The notes under the pieces were generated by a model. That model saw nothing but the letters and a program-made list of their open reading frames with translations, did not search any database and had not been told where the DNA came from. The position numbers and the translations under genes were made by a program. A stretch of DNA of 64,000 nt from Micromonospora lupini (GTDB taxonomy: Bacteria > Actinomycetota > Actinomycetes > Mycobacteriales > Micromonosporaceae). Positions 53,922 through 63,290 of the stretch are shown piece by piece (position 1 is the first letter of the stretch; each line of letters begins with the position of its first letter). The stretch is from NCBI RefSeq assembly GCF_026342015.1, contig NZ_JAPENL010000001.1, positions 2,232,001-2,296,000 on the forward strand, given 5' to 3'.

Positions 53922-54105
53922 GACGGCGGGCGATGGATCGAGGCCATTCCGGGCACGGTCCGCTGTCGACGCGCGGCAGTGGCCGCACGGACAGAAACCT
54001 GCTTCGGGTACGCCTCGATCACATGCGCATCCTCCGCGCCAAACCCCCGCCCACGCCACCAATTTCCCCCGCCCCCCGCCGGCGCCCCCGCCCCCCGCCC
54101 CCCGC

Positions 54106-54165
54106 GGTGATCAAGAGGTTTGCGTCACCATGACCGCGATTCCTGACGCAAACCTCTTGATCACC
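54106..54165. repeat. Family A palindrome, second copy
   Basis: Perfect 22-nt arms (54106-54127 and 54144-54165) with the core GATCAAGAGGTTTGCGTCA flank a 16-nt loop. Arms are identical in core to 3311-3364, but the loop and outermost bases differ, so pairing has been maintained. Confidence 0.85.
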
Positions 54166-54195
54166 CCGGGCGGGGTGGGGCACTGGCCGCGCTTT

Positions 54196-54262
54196 GCGCA
54201 CCTTCGGGGATGTTGCTGTCTCTGGGATTGCGGAGGCAGCAACATCGCTGATGTTGTGCGGA
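54196..54262. repeat. Family B nested hairpin, copy 1
   Basis: GATGTTGCTGTCTC (from 54209) pairs with GAGGCAGCAACATC (to 54246) with one G-T wobble. Outer GCGCACCTTCGG and CTGATGTTGTGCG partly pair. Downstream sequence GCGGATCTT is shared with copy 2 at 63287-63360. Confidence 0.7.
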
Positions 54263-54296
54263 TCTTCGGCTCGGTTGGGCCGAGATCGTGCTCGAT

Positions 54297-54343
54297 CCTG
54301 GAACTAGTGGCCTTGCCGAGTCGCGGACACCACTACAACCAGG
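54297..54343. repeat. Family C hairpin, copy 1
   Basis: CCTGG/CCAGG outer arms and TAGTGG/CCACTA inner arms form an interrupted hairpin. The context GATCC-x-GGAA-x-TAGTGGCCT and the trailing GCGATCTT recur at 63456-63520. Confidence 0.6.
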
Positions 54344-54466
54344 AAACTGTGCGATCTTGCCGCGCGGCGGGAGAACGGCCACGTGCGAGGCGGGCAGCGC
54401 AGCGCAGGGCAGGAGGGGACAGCTCGGGGCGGCCAGTGCGGCGGGCGGGAGCGGGCAGCGAGGTGG

Positions 54467-54872
54467 GCGGCGCAGCGCGGGCAGCGCAGCGCGGGCAGCG
54501 CAGCGCGGGCAGCGCAGCGCGGGCAGCGCAGCGCGGGCAGCGCAGCGCGGGCAGCGCAGCGCGGGCAGCGCAGCGCGGGCAGCGCAGCGCGGGCAGCGCA
54601 GCGCGGGCAGCGCAGCGCGGGCAGCGCAGCGCGGGCAGCGCAGCGCGGGCAGCGCAGCGCGGGCAGCGCAGCGCGGGCAGCGCAGCGCGGGCAGCGCAGC
54701 GCGGGCAGCGCAGGGTAGGCAGCGCAGGGTAGGCAGCGCAGGGTAGGCAGCGCAGGGTAGGCAGCGCAGGGTAGGCAGCGCAGGGTAGGCAGCGCAGGGT
54801 AGGCAGCGCAGGGTAGGCAGCGCAGGGTAGGCAGCGCAGGGTAGGCAGCGCAGGGTAGGCGGCGCGGGGTGG
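54467..54872. repeat. 14-bp minisatellite with two homogeneous blocks
   Basis: Sixteen perfect copies of the CAGCGCAGCGCGGG-phase unit (54481-54704) are followed by eleven perfect copies of CAGCGCAGGGTAGG (54705-54858), with one degenerate unit at each flank. The phase is unbroken at the switch, so one variant unit was amplified inside an existing array. Long homogeneous arrays like this usually vary in length between strains. Confidence 0.92.
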
Positions 54873-54975
54873 GAGAGGGCGTTGTCGGTGCGCGTCTGCT
54901 TCGACGTGAAACGGGTCGAGCGCGGCGCCCCTGGTGGGGCGTCGCGCTCGACGGGTGGAGCCGACCGGGGTCGGG

Positions 54976-55593
54976 TCAGACGTTGAAGCCGAGGGAACGG
55001 AGCTGGTCCCGACCCTCGTCGGTGATCTTGTCCGGGCCCCACGGCGGGAGCCACACCCAGTTGATCCGGATGTCGTTGACCAGACCGCCGCCGGGGCCGG
55101 TGGTCAGCGCCTGCCGGGCCTGGTCCTCGATCACGTCGGTAAGCGGGCAGGCGGCGGACGTGAGCGTCATGTCCAGGGTCGCGACGTTCTCGTCGTCGAC
55201 GTGCACCCCGTACACCAGGCCCAGGTCGACCACGTTGATGCCCAACTCGGGGTCGACGACGTCCTTCATCGCCTCCTCGATGTCGGCGATCATGGCCTTG
55301 CTGACGCCGCCCGTCGAGGTGACGGCATCGCCGGCACCCGCCGTCGCAGTGGCGTCGGCCGCAGCGCCGTCGCTCGCAGCGACATCGGCCGCAACGACAT
55401 CGGCCGCAACGACATCGGCCGCAGCGACATCGGCCGCAACGACGCCGTCGCCGGCGGCCGGCGTCGCCGCGGCGTTGGTCGTCGCAGCGGCGCTCGCCGT
55501 CGCGGCTCCGTTGGTCGTCACGGCGTCGGTCTGCGGCGCCGCGGTGGCGTCACCGGCCTCAGCCGTCGCCGCGGTAGCGGTGTTCTCGCTCAT
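54976..55593 (-). CDS. sufT: SufT-type metal-sulfur cluster assembly factor with Ala-rich extension
   Basis: A 205-residue protein. The C-terminal 105 residues are a DUF59/MIP18-like domain: VSKAMIADIEEAMKDVVDPELGINVVDLGLVYGV, with TSAACPLTDVIEDQ carrying the conserved Cys. It ends WLPPWGPDKITDEGRDQLRSLGFNV, typical of actinobacterial SufT. About 95 N-terminal residues are Ala/Thr/Asp/Val low complexity with near-perfect 15-bp repeats (AADVV, AADVA) around 55375-55445. This extension is unusual. It is the last gene of the suf operon, 73 bp after sufU. Confidence 0.92.
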   Translation of the reverse strand: MSENTATAATAEAGDATAAPQTDAVTTNGAATASAAATTNAAATPAAGDGVVAADVAAADVVAADVVAADVAASDGAAADATATAGAGDAVTSTGGVSKAMIADIEEAMKDVVDPELGINVVDLGLVYGVHVDDENVATLDMTLTSAACPLTDVIEDQARQALTTGPGGGLVNDIRINWVWLPPWGPDKITDEGRDQLRSLGFNV

Positions 55594-55666
55594 GCCGTCC
55601 CTCCGGTTCGCTTCGTGATGCCACCGGGCACCACAGTGCTGCTGGAACTCGCTCGCTGGCGCTCGC

Positions 55667-56143
55667 TCACGCCTTCACCTCCGGGCTCGCGCCCACGCCG
55701 GCGCGTGCCGCGGCGTCCTTGAACGCCATCCACGGCAGCAGCGCGCACTTGACCCGGGCGGGGTAGCGGGCGACGCCCGCGAAGGCCACCCCGTCACCGA
55801 GTACGTCCTCGTCCGGCGTGACCTGGCCACGTCCGGACATCAACTCGACGAACGCCTCGTGCACCTCGAATGCTTCCCCGGCGCCCCGCCCGCGCAGCAG
55901 CTCGTGCAGGACGCTCGCCGACGCCTGGCTGATCGAGCAGCCCATGCCGTCGTACGAGATGTCGTGCAGCACGTCGCCGTCGGTGGCCACCCGGACGGTG
56001 ACCTCGTCACCGCAGGTCGGGTTGACGTGGTGCGCCTCCGCGACCCGGTCGGCAGCGTCGTCGGCGTCGCGCAGGCCACGGCCGTGCGGATGCTTGTAGT
56101 GGTCCAGGATGATCTCCTGGTAGAGCTGGTCGAGTTGCACCAT
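55667..56143 (-). CDS. sufU: SufU Fe-S assembly scaffold/sulfur acceptor
   Basis: A 158-residue SufU protein: LYQEIILDHYKHPHGRG, then the Zn/Cys ligands in NPTCGDEV, GMGCSISQASASVL and YPARVKCALLPW. It accepts persulfide from SufS and passes it to SufBCD. Its ATG overlaps the sufS stop (ATGA). Confidence 0.96.
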   Translation of the reverse strand: MVQLDQLYQEIILDHYKHPHGRGLRDADDAADRVAEAHHVNPTCGDEVTVRVATDGDVLHDISYDGMGCSISQASASVLHELLRGRGAGEAFEVHEAFVELMSGRGQVTPDEDVLGDGVAFAGVARYPARVKCALLPWMAFKDAAARAGVGASPEVKA

Positions 56144-57447
56144 CAGTCGAACACCTTCCGTACCTGCTCCAGACCGCCCACCAGAGCGTCGATCTCCTCG
56201 GTGGTGGTGTAGAGGTAGAACGAGGCCCGGGTCATCGCCGGGACGCCGAACCGGCTGCACACCGGCTTCGCGCAGTGGTGGCCCACCCGCACCTGCACGC
56301 CGAGCGAGTCGAGCACCTGGCCCACGTCGTGCGGGTGCACGTCACCCAGCGCGAACGAGATGGTGCCGCCCCGGCCGATCGGCACGGTCGGGCCGAAGAT
56401 CCGCAGGTCCGGCACCGTGCCGAGGGCGTCCAGCGCGTACGCCGTCAGCTCCTTCTCGTGCCACTGGATGGCCTTCATGCCGATGCCGGTGAGGTAGTCC
56501 ACCGCCGCGCCGAGCGCGACCGCCTCGGCGATCGGCGGGGTGCCCGCCTCGAAGCGGGCCGGCGGCGCGGCGAACGTCGAGCGGGCCATGGTGACCGTCT
56601 CGATCATCGAACCGCCGCCGAACACCGGTGGCATGGCCGCCAGCAGCTCGCCCCGGCCCCAGAGCACGCCGATGCCCGTCGGGCCGCACATCTTGTGCCC
56701 GGTGAAGACGATGTAGTCGGCGTCCAGGTCGACCACGTCGATGGGCAGGTGCGGCACCGACTGCGAGCAGTCCAGCAGCAGCAGCGCGCCCACCTCACGG
56801 ACCCGCGCGGTGATGCGGGAGGTCGCGTTGACGGTGCCGAGGATGTTCGACATGTGCACCAGCGAGACGATCTTCGTCCGTTCGGTGACCAGGTCCTCCA
56901 GGCCGGACTCGTCCAGCCGGCCCTGCTCGGTGACCGGGAACCAGCGCAGGGTCGCGCCGGTGCGCTCGCAGAGCAGCTGCCACGGGACGATGTTGGAGTG
57001 GTGCTCCATCTCGGAGATCACCACCTCGTCGCCCGGCCCCAGCCGGAACCGCGGGTCACCGTCCGCGCGCAGCGAGGCGTTCGAGAAGGCGTACGCCACG
57101 ATGTTGATCGCCTCGGTGGAGTTCTTGGTGAACACCACCTCGTCGACGCTCGGCGCGTGAATGAACGCGGCGATCTTCGCGCGCGCCCCCTCGTACGCCT
57201 CGGTGGCCTCGGTGCCCAACGTGTGCACCGAGCGCGACACGTTGGCGTTGTGCCGCGTGTAGTGCTCGTCGAGCACGTCGAGCACGTGGCGGGGCTTGTG
57301 CGAGGTGTTGGCGCTGTCGAGGTAGACCAGCGGGTGCCCGTTGATCTCCCGATCGAGGATCGGGAAGTCGGCGCGCACCCGGGCCACGTCGAAACGCGGC
57401 ACGTCGTCGTACTGCGGCATCCCCTGCGGGATCGCGATGCTGGTCAT
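56143..57447 (-). CDS. sufS: Cysteine desulfurase SufS
   Basis: A 434-residue group II PLP desulfurase. The internal aldimine Lys is in FTGHKMCGPTGIGVLWG and the persulfide Cys in VGHHCAKPVCSRFG. EMEHHSNIVPWQ and the N-terminal PLVYLDSANTSHKP are also typical. It supplies sulfur through SufU. It starts 20 bp after sufC. Confidence 0.97.
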   Translation of the reverse strand: MTSIAIPQGMPQYDDVPRFDVARVRADFPILDREINGHPLVYLDSANTSHKPRHVLDVLDEHYTRHNANVSRSVHTLGTEATEAYEGARAKIAAFIHAPSVDEVVFTKNSTEAINIVAYAFSNASLRADGDPRFRLGPGDEVVISEMEHHSNIVPWQLLCERTGATLRWFPVTEQGRLDESGLEDLVTERTKIVSLVHMSNILGTVNATSRITARVREVGALLLLDCSQSVPHLPIDVVDLDADYIVFTGHKMCGPTGIGVLWGRGELLAAMPPVFGGGSMIETVTMARSTFAAPPARFEAGTPPIAEAVALGAAVDYLTGIGMKAIQWHEKELTAYALDALGTVPDLRIFGPTVPIGRGGTISFALGDVHPHDVGQVLDSLGVQVRVGHHCAKPVCSRFGVPAMTRASFYLYTTTEEIDALVGGLEQVRKVFD

Positions 57448-57467
57448 CTCGGCAGCGCCTCTCTCGC

Positions 57468-58241
57468 TCAGGCCTTGGCCGTGCCGGCCCCGGCGGCGTA
57501 CCGCTCGTAGCCCTCGGCCTCGAGCTTGTCGGCAAGCTCCGGGCCGCCCTGCTCGACGATCCGGCCGGCAACGAAGACGTGCACGAAGTCCGGCTTGATG
57601 TAGCGCAGGATCCGCGTGTAGTGGGTGATCAGCAGCACGCCAGTGTCGCCGTTGTCGCGGACCCGGTTGACGCCCTCGCTGACCACGCGCAGCGCGTCGA
57701 CGTCGAGGCCGGAGTCGGTCTCGTCGAGGATCGCGATCTTCGGCTTGAGCAGCTCCAGCTGGACGATCTCGTGCCGCTTCTTCTCACCGCCGGAGAAGCC
57801 CTCGTTGACGTTGCGCTGGGCGAACGCCGGGTCCATCTGGAGGCGCTCCATGGCGCCGCGCAGCTCGCCGCCCCAGGTGCGCAGCTTCGGCGCCTCACCG
57901 TCGATGGCGGTCTTCGCGGTCCGCAGGAAGTTCGCCACCGAGACGCCGGGCACCTCGACCGGGTACTGCATGGCCAGGAAGAGGCCGGCGCGGGCGCGCT
58001 CGTCGACAGTCATGGCCAGCACGTCCTCGCCGTCGAGCGTCACCGAGCCGCCGGTGATCTCGTACTTCGGGTGGCCGGCGATGGAGTACGCCAGGGTGGA
58101 CTTGCCGGACCCGTTCGGGCCCATGATCGCGTGGGTCTCGCCTGACTTCACGGTCAGGTCGACGCCGGCCAGGATCGGCTTGAGCTCACCCTCGGGCAGC
58201 TTGACCGACACCTTCAGGTCGCGGATCTCCAGGGTGCTCAT
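57468..58241 (-). CDS. sufC: SufC ATPase
   Basis: A 257-residue ABC-type ATPase of the SufBC2D complex. Walker A is GPNGSGKST, the signature FSGGEKKRHEIVQ and Walker B IAILDETDSGLD. Its start overlaps the Rieske gene stop (TAATG). Confidence 0.97.
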   Translation of the reverse strand: MSTLEIRDLKVSVKLPEGELKPILAGVDLTVKSGETHAIMGPNGSGKSTLAYSIAGHPKYEITGGSVTLDGEDVLAMTVDERARAGLFLAMQYPVEVPGVSVANFLRTAKTAIDGEAPKLRTWGGELRGAMERLQMDPAFAQRNVNEGFSGGEKKRHEIVQLELLKPKIAILDETDSGLDVDALRVVSEGVNRVRDNGDTGVLLITHYTRILRYIKPDFVHVFVAGRIVEQGGPELADKLEAEGYERYAAGAGTAKA

Positions 58242-58567
58242 TATCGGGTCACTCCATTACTCGGCGTCAGGCTGAGGTAGATGTCGCCGTCGCGGACTTC
58301 GACGGGGTAGACGGGGACGGGTTCGGTGGCGGGCAGGCCGCTCGGCGCGCCGGTGCGCAGGTCGAAGCGCGAGCCGTGCAACCAGCACTCAAGCGTGCAG
58401 CCGTCGACCTCACCCTCGGAGAGGGCGACCGCGGCATGCGAGCACTCGTCGTAGGCGGCGTAGAACTCGCCGTCCTCGCCGTGCACCAGGGCGATCGGGG
58501 TGCCGTCGACATCCGCGCTGATCGCGGTGCCCTTCGGCACGTCCTCGGTGGAGCAGATCCGGATCAT
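58241..58567 (-). CDS. Rieske-type ferredoxin in the suf operon
   Basis: A 108-residue Rieske 2Fe-2S protein. The cluster motifs are YDECSHAAVALSEGEVDG, which reads C-x-H, and LECWLHGSRFDLRTG (C-x2-H). Such a ferredoxin between sufD and sufC is characteristic of actinobacterial suf operons and may supply electrons to assembly. It overlaps sufD by 1 bp (TGATG). Confidence 0.94.
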   Translation of the reverse strand: MIRICSTEDVPKGTAISADVDGTPIALVHGEDGEFYAAYDECSHAAVALSEGEVDGCTLECWLHGSRFDLRTGAPSGLPATEPVPVYPVEVRDGDIYLSLTPSNGVTR

Positions 58568-59709
58568 CAGGCGCCGCTCCTCGCCAGGCGCTCCTCGATC
58601 GCGTCGCCGAGGCGCTCGCGCAGCTCCTCGACCGGGATCTTGTTGATCACCTCGGCGAAGAAGCCGCGGACCACCAGACGGCGGGCCTCACCCTCCGGGA
58701 TGCCCCGGGCCATCAGGTAGAACAACTGCTCGTCGTCGAAGCGGCCTGTCGCGCTGGCGTGGCCGGCGCCGGCGATCTCGCCGGTCTCGATCTCCAGATT
58801 GGGTACGGAGTCCGCACGCGCGCCGTCGGTGAGCAGCAGGTTCCGGTTGATCTCGTACGTGTCGGTGCCTGTCGCCTCGGCGCGGATGAGCACGTCGCCC
58901 ACCCAGACGGTGTGCGCGTCCGCGCCCTGCAGGGCGCCCCGGTAGCCGACGTAGCTGCGGCAATCCGGCACTGAGTGGTCGACCAACTGGCGGTGCTCCA
59001 GGTGCTGGCCGCCGTCGGCGAAGTAGACGCCGTACAGCTCGGCCTCGCCGCCCCGGCCCGTGTACTCCACGCTTGTGAACTGGCGCACCAGGTCACCGCC
59101 CAGGCTCACCTGGACGTGCGTCACCCGGGCGTCCCGACCGAGCTTGATCTTGAGGTGCTGCGCCTGCACCGCGTCCGGCGCCCAGTCGGCAACGGTGACA
59201 AGGGTCAGCTTGGCCCCGTCGCCCACCGACACCTCGACGTTGTCGGCAAGGGTCGCCGAGCCGACGTGCTCCAGCACCAGCGTCAGCTCCGCGAATCGGC
59301 CCACCTCGACGAAGGTGTGCCCGAACGCCAGACCCTCGCCGCCGTCGCCGACCACCCGCACGCTCACCGGGGCGCCCACCACGACATCGCTCGCCACCGA
59401 GAGCAGCAGCGCCTGCTCGGCGCCGCCGTACGCGAGCGCGCTGACCCGGTCGACAGGGGTGAGCACGCTGCCCACCCGCGGGTCGTCGGTGCCGATGCGC
59501 TCGATGGCCACGCCCTCGGGCAGGTCGCCGTACTCGTGCCGGACCGTGCCGGCGCCGGCCTGCGGCTCGCCCGCGAGGCCGCGGAGGCGCTTGAGCGGGG
59601 TGAAACGCCACTCCTCCTCCAGGCCGGTGAGGGCCGGGAAGTCGGCGACGTCGTACGAGCGCAGCGCCTGCGACTTGGTGCTGGGCGGCGCGGAAGCCTG
59701 GGTAGTCAT
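58567..59709 (-). CDS. sufD: SufD scaffold subunit
   Basis: A 380-residue right-handed beta-helix scaffold protein. YRGALQGADAHTVWVGDVLIR and GEIAGAGHASATGRFDDEQLFYLMARGIPEGEARRLVV are typical of SufD, including the His equivalent to the cluster-site His. It pairs with SufB. Confidence 0.96.
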   Translation of the reverse strand: MTTQASAPPSTKSQALRSYDVADFPALTGLEEEWRFTPLKRLRGLAGEPQAGAGTVRHEYGDLPEGVAIERIGTDDPRVGSVLTPVDRVSALAYGGAEQALLLSVASDVVVGAPVSVRVVGDGGEGLAFGHTFVEVGRFAELTLVLEHVGSATLADNVEVSVGDGAKLTLVTVADWAPDAVQAQHLKIKLGRDARVTHVQVSLGGDLVRQFTSVEYTGRGGEAELYGVYFADGGQHLEHRQLVDHSVPDCRSYVGYRGALQGADAHTVWVGDVLIRAEATGTDTYEINRNLLLTDGARADSVPNLEIETGEIAGAGHASATGRFDDEQLFYLMARGIPEGEARRLVVRGFFAEVINKIPVEELRERLGDAIEERLARSGA

Positions 59710-59800
59710 GTCTTCCTTGGTCTGTCTGTTCCGTGGCGACGAGGGTGGGGCGGGGTGCGGGCGGGCCGAGGTTCCGGCCCGCCCCGCGGGAGCGGCGGCG

Positions 59801-61231
59801 TCAGCCGACCGCGCCCTCCATCTGAAGCTCGATCAGGCGGTTCAGCTCCAGGGCGTACTCCATCGGGAGCTCCTTGGCGATCGGCTCGATGAAGCCACGC
59901 ACGATCATGGCCATCGCCTCGTCCTCGCTCAGGCCCCGGCTCATCAGGTAGAAGAGCTGGTCGTCGCTGATCTTGGAGACGGTCGCCTCGTGCCCCATCG
60001 ACACGTCGTCCTCGCGGATGTCGACGTACGGGTAGGTGTCCGAGCGGGAGATGGTGTCGACAAGCAGCGCGTCGCACTTGACGGTGCTCCGGCTGTGGTG
60101 CGAACCCTCCAGCACCTGCACCAGACCCCGGTACGAGGTGCGGCCGCCGCCCCGGGCGATCGACTTGGAGATGATTGTCGAGGAGGTGTGCGGCGCGGCG
60201 TGCACCATCTTGGCGCCCGCGTCCTGGTGCTGGCCCTCGCCGGCCATCGCCACCGAGAGCACCTCGCCCTTGGCGTGCTCGCCGGTCATGTAGACCGCCG
60301 GGTACTTCATCGTCACCTTGGAGCCGATGTTGCCGTCGACCCACTCCATTGTCGCGCCCTCGTGGCAGACGGCGCGCTTGGTGACCAGGTTGTAGACGTT
60401 GTTCGACCAGTTCTGGATGGTCGTGTACCGGCAGCGCGCGTTCTTCTTGACGATGATCTCCACGACCGCGCTGTGCAGCGAGTCGGAGGAGTACAGCGGC
60501 GCGGTGCAGCCCTCGACGTAGTGCACGTACGCGCCCTCGTCGACGATGATCAGCGTCCGCTCGAACTGGCCCATGTTCTCTGTGTTGATCCGGAAGTAGG
60601 CCTGCAGCGGGATCTCCACCTGCACGCCCTTCGGCACGTAGATGAACGAGCCGCCGGACCACACGGAGGTGTTCAGGGCGGCGAACTTGTTGTCGCCGAC
60701 CGGGATCACCGTGCCGAAGTACTCCTTGAAGACGTCCTCGTGCTCGCGCAGCGCGGTGTCGGTGTCCAGGAAGAGAACGCCCTGCTCCTCAAGGTCCTCA
60801 CGGATCTTGTGGTAGACGACCTCGGACTCGTACTGCGCCGCGACGCCGGCGACCAGCCGCTGCTTCTCCGCCTCCGGGATGCCCAGCCGGTCGTAGGTGT
60901 TCTTGATGTCCTCGGGCAGGTCCTCCCAGCTGGTGGCCTGCTTCTCGGTGGACCGCACGAAGTACTTGATGTTGTCGAAGTCGATGCCGGTGAGGTCCGC
61001 GCCCCAGGCCGGCATCGGCTTGCGGCCGAACAGCCGCAGACCCTTCAGGCGCAGGTCGAGCATCCAGGCCGGCTCGTTCTTCTTGGCCGAGATGTCCCGC
61101 ACCACCGCCTCGTTGATGCCGCGCTGGGCGACCGCCCCGGCGGCGTCCGGGTCGGACCAGCCGTACTCGTAGCGACCCAGGGCGGCGAGCTGCTCTTCCT
61201 GGGTCAGGGGCTGGACGATCTGCTCGGTCAT
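59801..61231 (-). CDS. sufB: SufB scaffold subunit
   Basis: A 476-residue Fe-S scaffold. [32 protein letters not shown] contains a conserved Cys; [25 protein letters not shown] and [34 protein letters not shown] follow. Its ATG overlaps sufR (ATGA). Confidence 0.97.
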   Translation of the reverse strand: MTEQIVQPLTQEEQLAALGRYEYGWSDPDAAGAVAQRGINEAVVRDISAKKNEPAWMLDLRLKGLRLFGRKPMPAWGADLTGIDFDNIKYFVRSTEKQATSWEDLPEDIKNTYDRLGIPEAEKQRLVAGVAAQYESEVVYHKIREDLEEQGVLFLDTDTALREHEDVFKEYFGTVIPVGDNKFAALNTSVWSGGSFIYVPKGVQVEIPLQAYFRINTENMGQFERTLIIVDEGAYVHYVEGCTAPLYSSDSLHSAVVEIIVKKNARCRYTTIQNWSNNVYNLVTKRAVCHEGATMEWVDGNIGSKVTMKYPAVYMTGEHAKGEVLSVAMAGEGQHQDAGAKMVHAAPHTSSTIISKSIARGGGRTSYRGLVQVLEGSHHSRSTVKCDALLVDTISRSDTYPYVDIREDDVSMGHEATVSKISDDQLFYLMSRGLSEDEAMAMIVRGFIEPIAKELPMEYALELNRLIELQMEGAVG

Positions 61232-62025
61232 CTATCTGTCCTCACAGTGGTGACGGGATTACCGGATTGGGCGCGGCCCGGCTGGGTCGGGATGTGCGTG
61301 GTGCACACCCCGTCGCCGTGCGCGATGGTGGCCAGGCGCTGTACGTGGGTGCCGACCAGACGGGAGATCACCGCGGTCTCGGCCTCGCACAGCTGGGGAA
61401 ACTCGGCGGCCACGTGCGCCACCGGGCAGTGGTGCTGGCAGAGCTGGCCGCCGGAGGCGATCGTGGTCGCGTTGGCAGCGTAACCCTCGGCGGTGAGCGC
61501 TCCGGCGAGTGCCTCGGCCCGCGCGAGGGGCTCGTCGCCGGCGTCCTCCATGGCGGCACGGCAGCGCGACTCCAGCGCGGACACCTGCTCGGCGGCGAAC
61601 GCCTCGACCGCGTCCGGACCACCGCTGCGGGCGATCCAGCGCAGCGCGGCGGTGGCCATGTTGTCGTAGTGGTGCGTGCCACAGCGGACGCGCGCCGCCT
61701 CGGTCAGCACGAACACCTTGGCCGGACGCCCCCGACCGCGGCTGCCCTGCACCGTCTGCTCGCGGGCGACGACGTCACCGTCGGCGAGCATCGCGTCCAG
61801 GTGCCGGCGGATCGCCGCCGGGCTCAGGCCGAGCGCCAGACCGAGCTGCGCGGCGGTGGTCGCGCCCCGCTCCAGCAGCAGCTGGGTGACGCGGTCACGG
61901 GTCGAGGTCTCGGTGGCGGCGCCGCCGAGGGTCGGCGACGGGGCCCCGACGAGGGCGGACGCGGACGCGCCGACGGCCGGAACAGCCGTCGGCTGGTGCC
62001 CGGAGAGCGCCGCCGCGTTTTTCAC
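61228..62025 (-). CDS. sufR: SufR Fe-S-responsive repressor
   Basis: A 265-residue winged-helix regulator. [35 protein letters not shown] is the DNA-binding domain and [15 protein letters not shown] the wing. Fe-S ligands are candidates in [25 protein letters not shown]. SufR with a bound cluster represses the suf operon, and loss of the cluster derepresses it. GTG 62025 (VKNAAALSG) is 7 nt downstream of a -10 box, so translation may be leaderless. Confidence 0.93.
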   Translation of the reverse strand: MKNAAALSGHQPTAVPAVGASASALVGAPSPTLGGAATETSTRDRVTQLLLERGATTAAQLGLALGLSPAAIRRHLDAMLADGDVVAREQTVQGSRGRGRPAKVFVLTEAARVRCGTHHYDNMATAALRWIARSGGPDAVEAFAAEQVSALESRCRAAMEDAGDEPLARAEALAGALTAEGYAANATTIASGGQLCQHHCPVAHVAAEFPQLCEAETAVISRLVGTHVQRLATIAHGDGVCTTHIPTQPGRAQSGNPVTTVRTDR

Positions 62026-62032
62026 AACGCCA

Positions 62033-62061
62033 ACGTTACGTAATTACCTCAACGGCCGCAA
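62033..62061 (-). promoter_or_regulatory. Candidate leaderless suf promoter with palindromic operator
   Basis: Minus strand: -35 TTGCGG (62056-62061), 17-bp spacer, -10 TAACGT (62033-62038), then 7 nt to the GTG. The perfect palindrome GTAATTAC (62040-62047) lies inside the spacer next to the -10, a position suited to SufR autorepression. It does not match the CAAC-N6-GTTG site reported for cyanobacterial SufR. Confidence 0.55.
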
Positions 62062-62141
62062 ACCCGGGCCCCGGTGATCCGAACCACCGAGTCGCCGGAG
62101 TCGGACGAACCTCGATCACTACGGTGCGTAGGATTTGCGCC

Positions 62142-63086
62142 GTGAACCGCATCGTCCGCCAGGTCTCCGGCACCCTGCTGCGCCGCCTCGCGCTCGCCTC
62201 GATCATCGCGAACGTCGGCATCGTCGTCACCGGCGGGGCGGTCCGGTTGACCGCGTCGGGCCTCGGCTGCCCCACCTGGCCCCGGTGCACCGACGACTCG
62301 TACGTCACCACCCCCGAGATGGGCGTGTACGGGGTGATCGAGTTCAGCAACCGGCTGCTGACCTTCGCGGTGGGCCTGATCGCGCTTGCCACGGTGCTGG
62401 CCGTGCTTGCGCACCGGCCGCGCCGCCGCGGGCTGCTGACCCTCGGCGTCGCCGTCTTCCTGGGCATTCCCGCCCAGGCGGTGATCGGTGGCATCACGGT
62501 GCTCACCAACCTCAACCCGTGGGTGGTCGGGCTGCACTTCCTCGCCTCGATGGCGGTGATCGCCGCCGCGTACGCCCTCTGGCGGCGGGCCGGCGAACCG
62601 GACGCTCCGACCGTCGCCGTGGTGCCCACTCCCCTGCGCGCGCTGGCCCGGGTCACCACAGGCGTCGCCGTGGCGGTGCTGGTGATCGGCACCTGGGTCA
62701 CCGGAAGCGGCCCGCACGCCGGGGACCACGGCGCGGCCCGTAACGGGCTCGACCCGGAGTCGATCTCCCAGGTGCACGCCGACGTCGTCTTCCTGCTGAT
62801 CGGCCTGTCGGTGGCGTTGATCTTCGCGTTCCGCGCGGTCGGCGCGGCCCGGGCCACCCGGGCCGCAGTCGTCCTGCTCGGGGTGGAGCTGGGCCAGGGG
62901 CTCATCGGCTTCGTGCAGTTCTTCACCCACGTGCCGGCGATCCTGGTCGGCGCGCACATGCTCGGCTCCTGCCTGGTGCTGCTTGCCGCGCTGTCGGTCC
63001 AGTGGTCGACACGCGAACGCCGCCCGAGCACCCCGGCACCCCAGACCACCGCAGCCGACGTCGAAGCCGTCCCCGCCAACGCCTGA
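62142..63086 (+). CDS. ctaA: Heme A synthase (CtaA/COX15 family)
   Basis: A 314-residue membrane protein with about eight helices, converting heme O to heme A for cytochrome oxidase. IIANVGIVVTGGAVRLTASGLGCPTWPRC carries the first conserved region and a Cys pair (GCPTWPRC). EFSNRLL, LHFLAS, QVHADVVFL and VGAHMLGSCL supply the conserved His residues. GTG 62142 lies about 8 nt after TAGGAT, so a leaderless transcript is plausible; GTG 62124 is an alternative in frame. Confidence 0.93.
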   Translation: MNRIVRQVSGTLLRRLALASIIANVGIVVTGGAVRLTASGLGCPTWPRCTDDSYVTTPEMGVYGVIEFSNRLLTFAVGLIALATVLAVLAHRPRRRGLLTLGVAVFLGIPAQAVIGGITVLTNLNPWVVGLHFLASMAVIAAAYALWRRAGEPDAPTVAVVPTPLRALARVTTGVAVAVLVIGTWVTGSGPHAGDHGAARNGLDPESISQVHADVVFLLIGLSVALIFAFRAVGAARATRAAVVLLGVELGQGLIGFVQFFTHVPAILVGAHMLGSCLVLLAALSVQWSTRERRPSTPAPQTTAADVEAVPANA

Positions 63087-63115
63087 CGGCCCCCACGCCC
63101 CGCGCCCGCACGCCC

Positions 63116-63290
63116 CACCGCCCACGCCCCACGTCCGCGCCCACGCGGCGCCGCCCCAGGCACGCCTCACCGCCCCGCGCCCCGCGTCCGCGCCCACGCG
63201 GCACCGTCCCAGGCACGCCCCACCGCCCACGCCCCACGTCCGCGCCCACGCGGCACCGTCCCAGGCACGCCTCACCGCCCGTGCCCCGCG
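63116..63290. repeat. Three imperfect 52-53 bp C-rich repeats
   Basis: The phrase CGTCCGCGCCCACGCGG begins at 63132, 63185 and 63237, each followed by CACC/GCC variants and CCCAGGCACGCC. The copies differ by a few bases. Confidence 0.7.

Larger units (their letters stand above)
53922..54975. other. Gene-free kilobase of palindromes and minisatellite
   Basis: No gene is supported. In order it holds: a family A palindrome (54106-54165), a family B nested hairpin (about 54196-54262), a family C hairpin (54297-54343), a Gly/Ala-coding-like G+C-rich stretch, a 14-bp minisatellite (54467-54872) and a short spacer before the sufT stop codon. The long open frames across the minisatellite on both strands are by-products of its 14-bp (42-bp reading) period. 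Confidence 0.75.

Noticed and set aside
54161..55054. Long open frames over the minisatellite on both strands
   Set aside because: A 14-bp unit lacking stops stays open in every frame; the translations are only Arg/Ala/Gly or Cys/Ala/Leu repeats.
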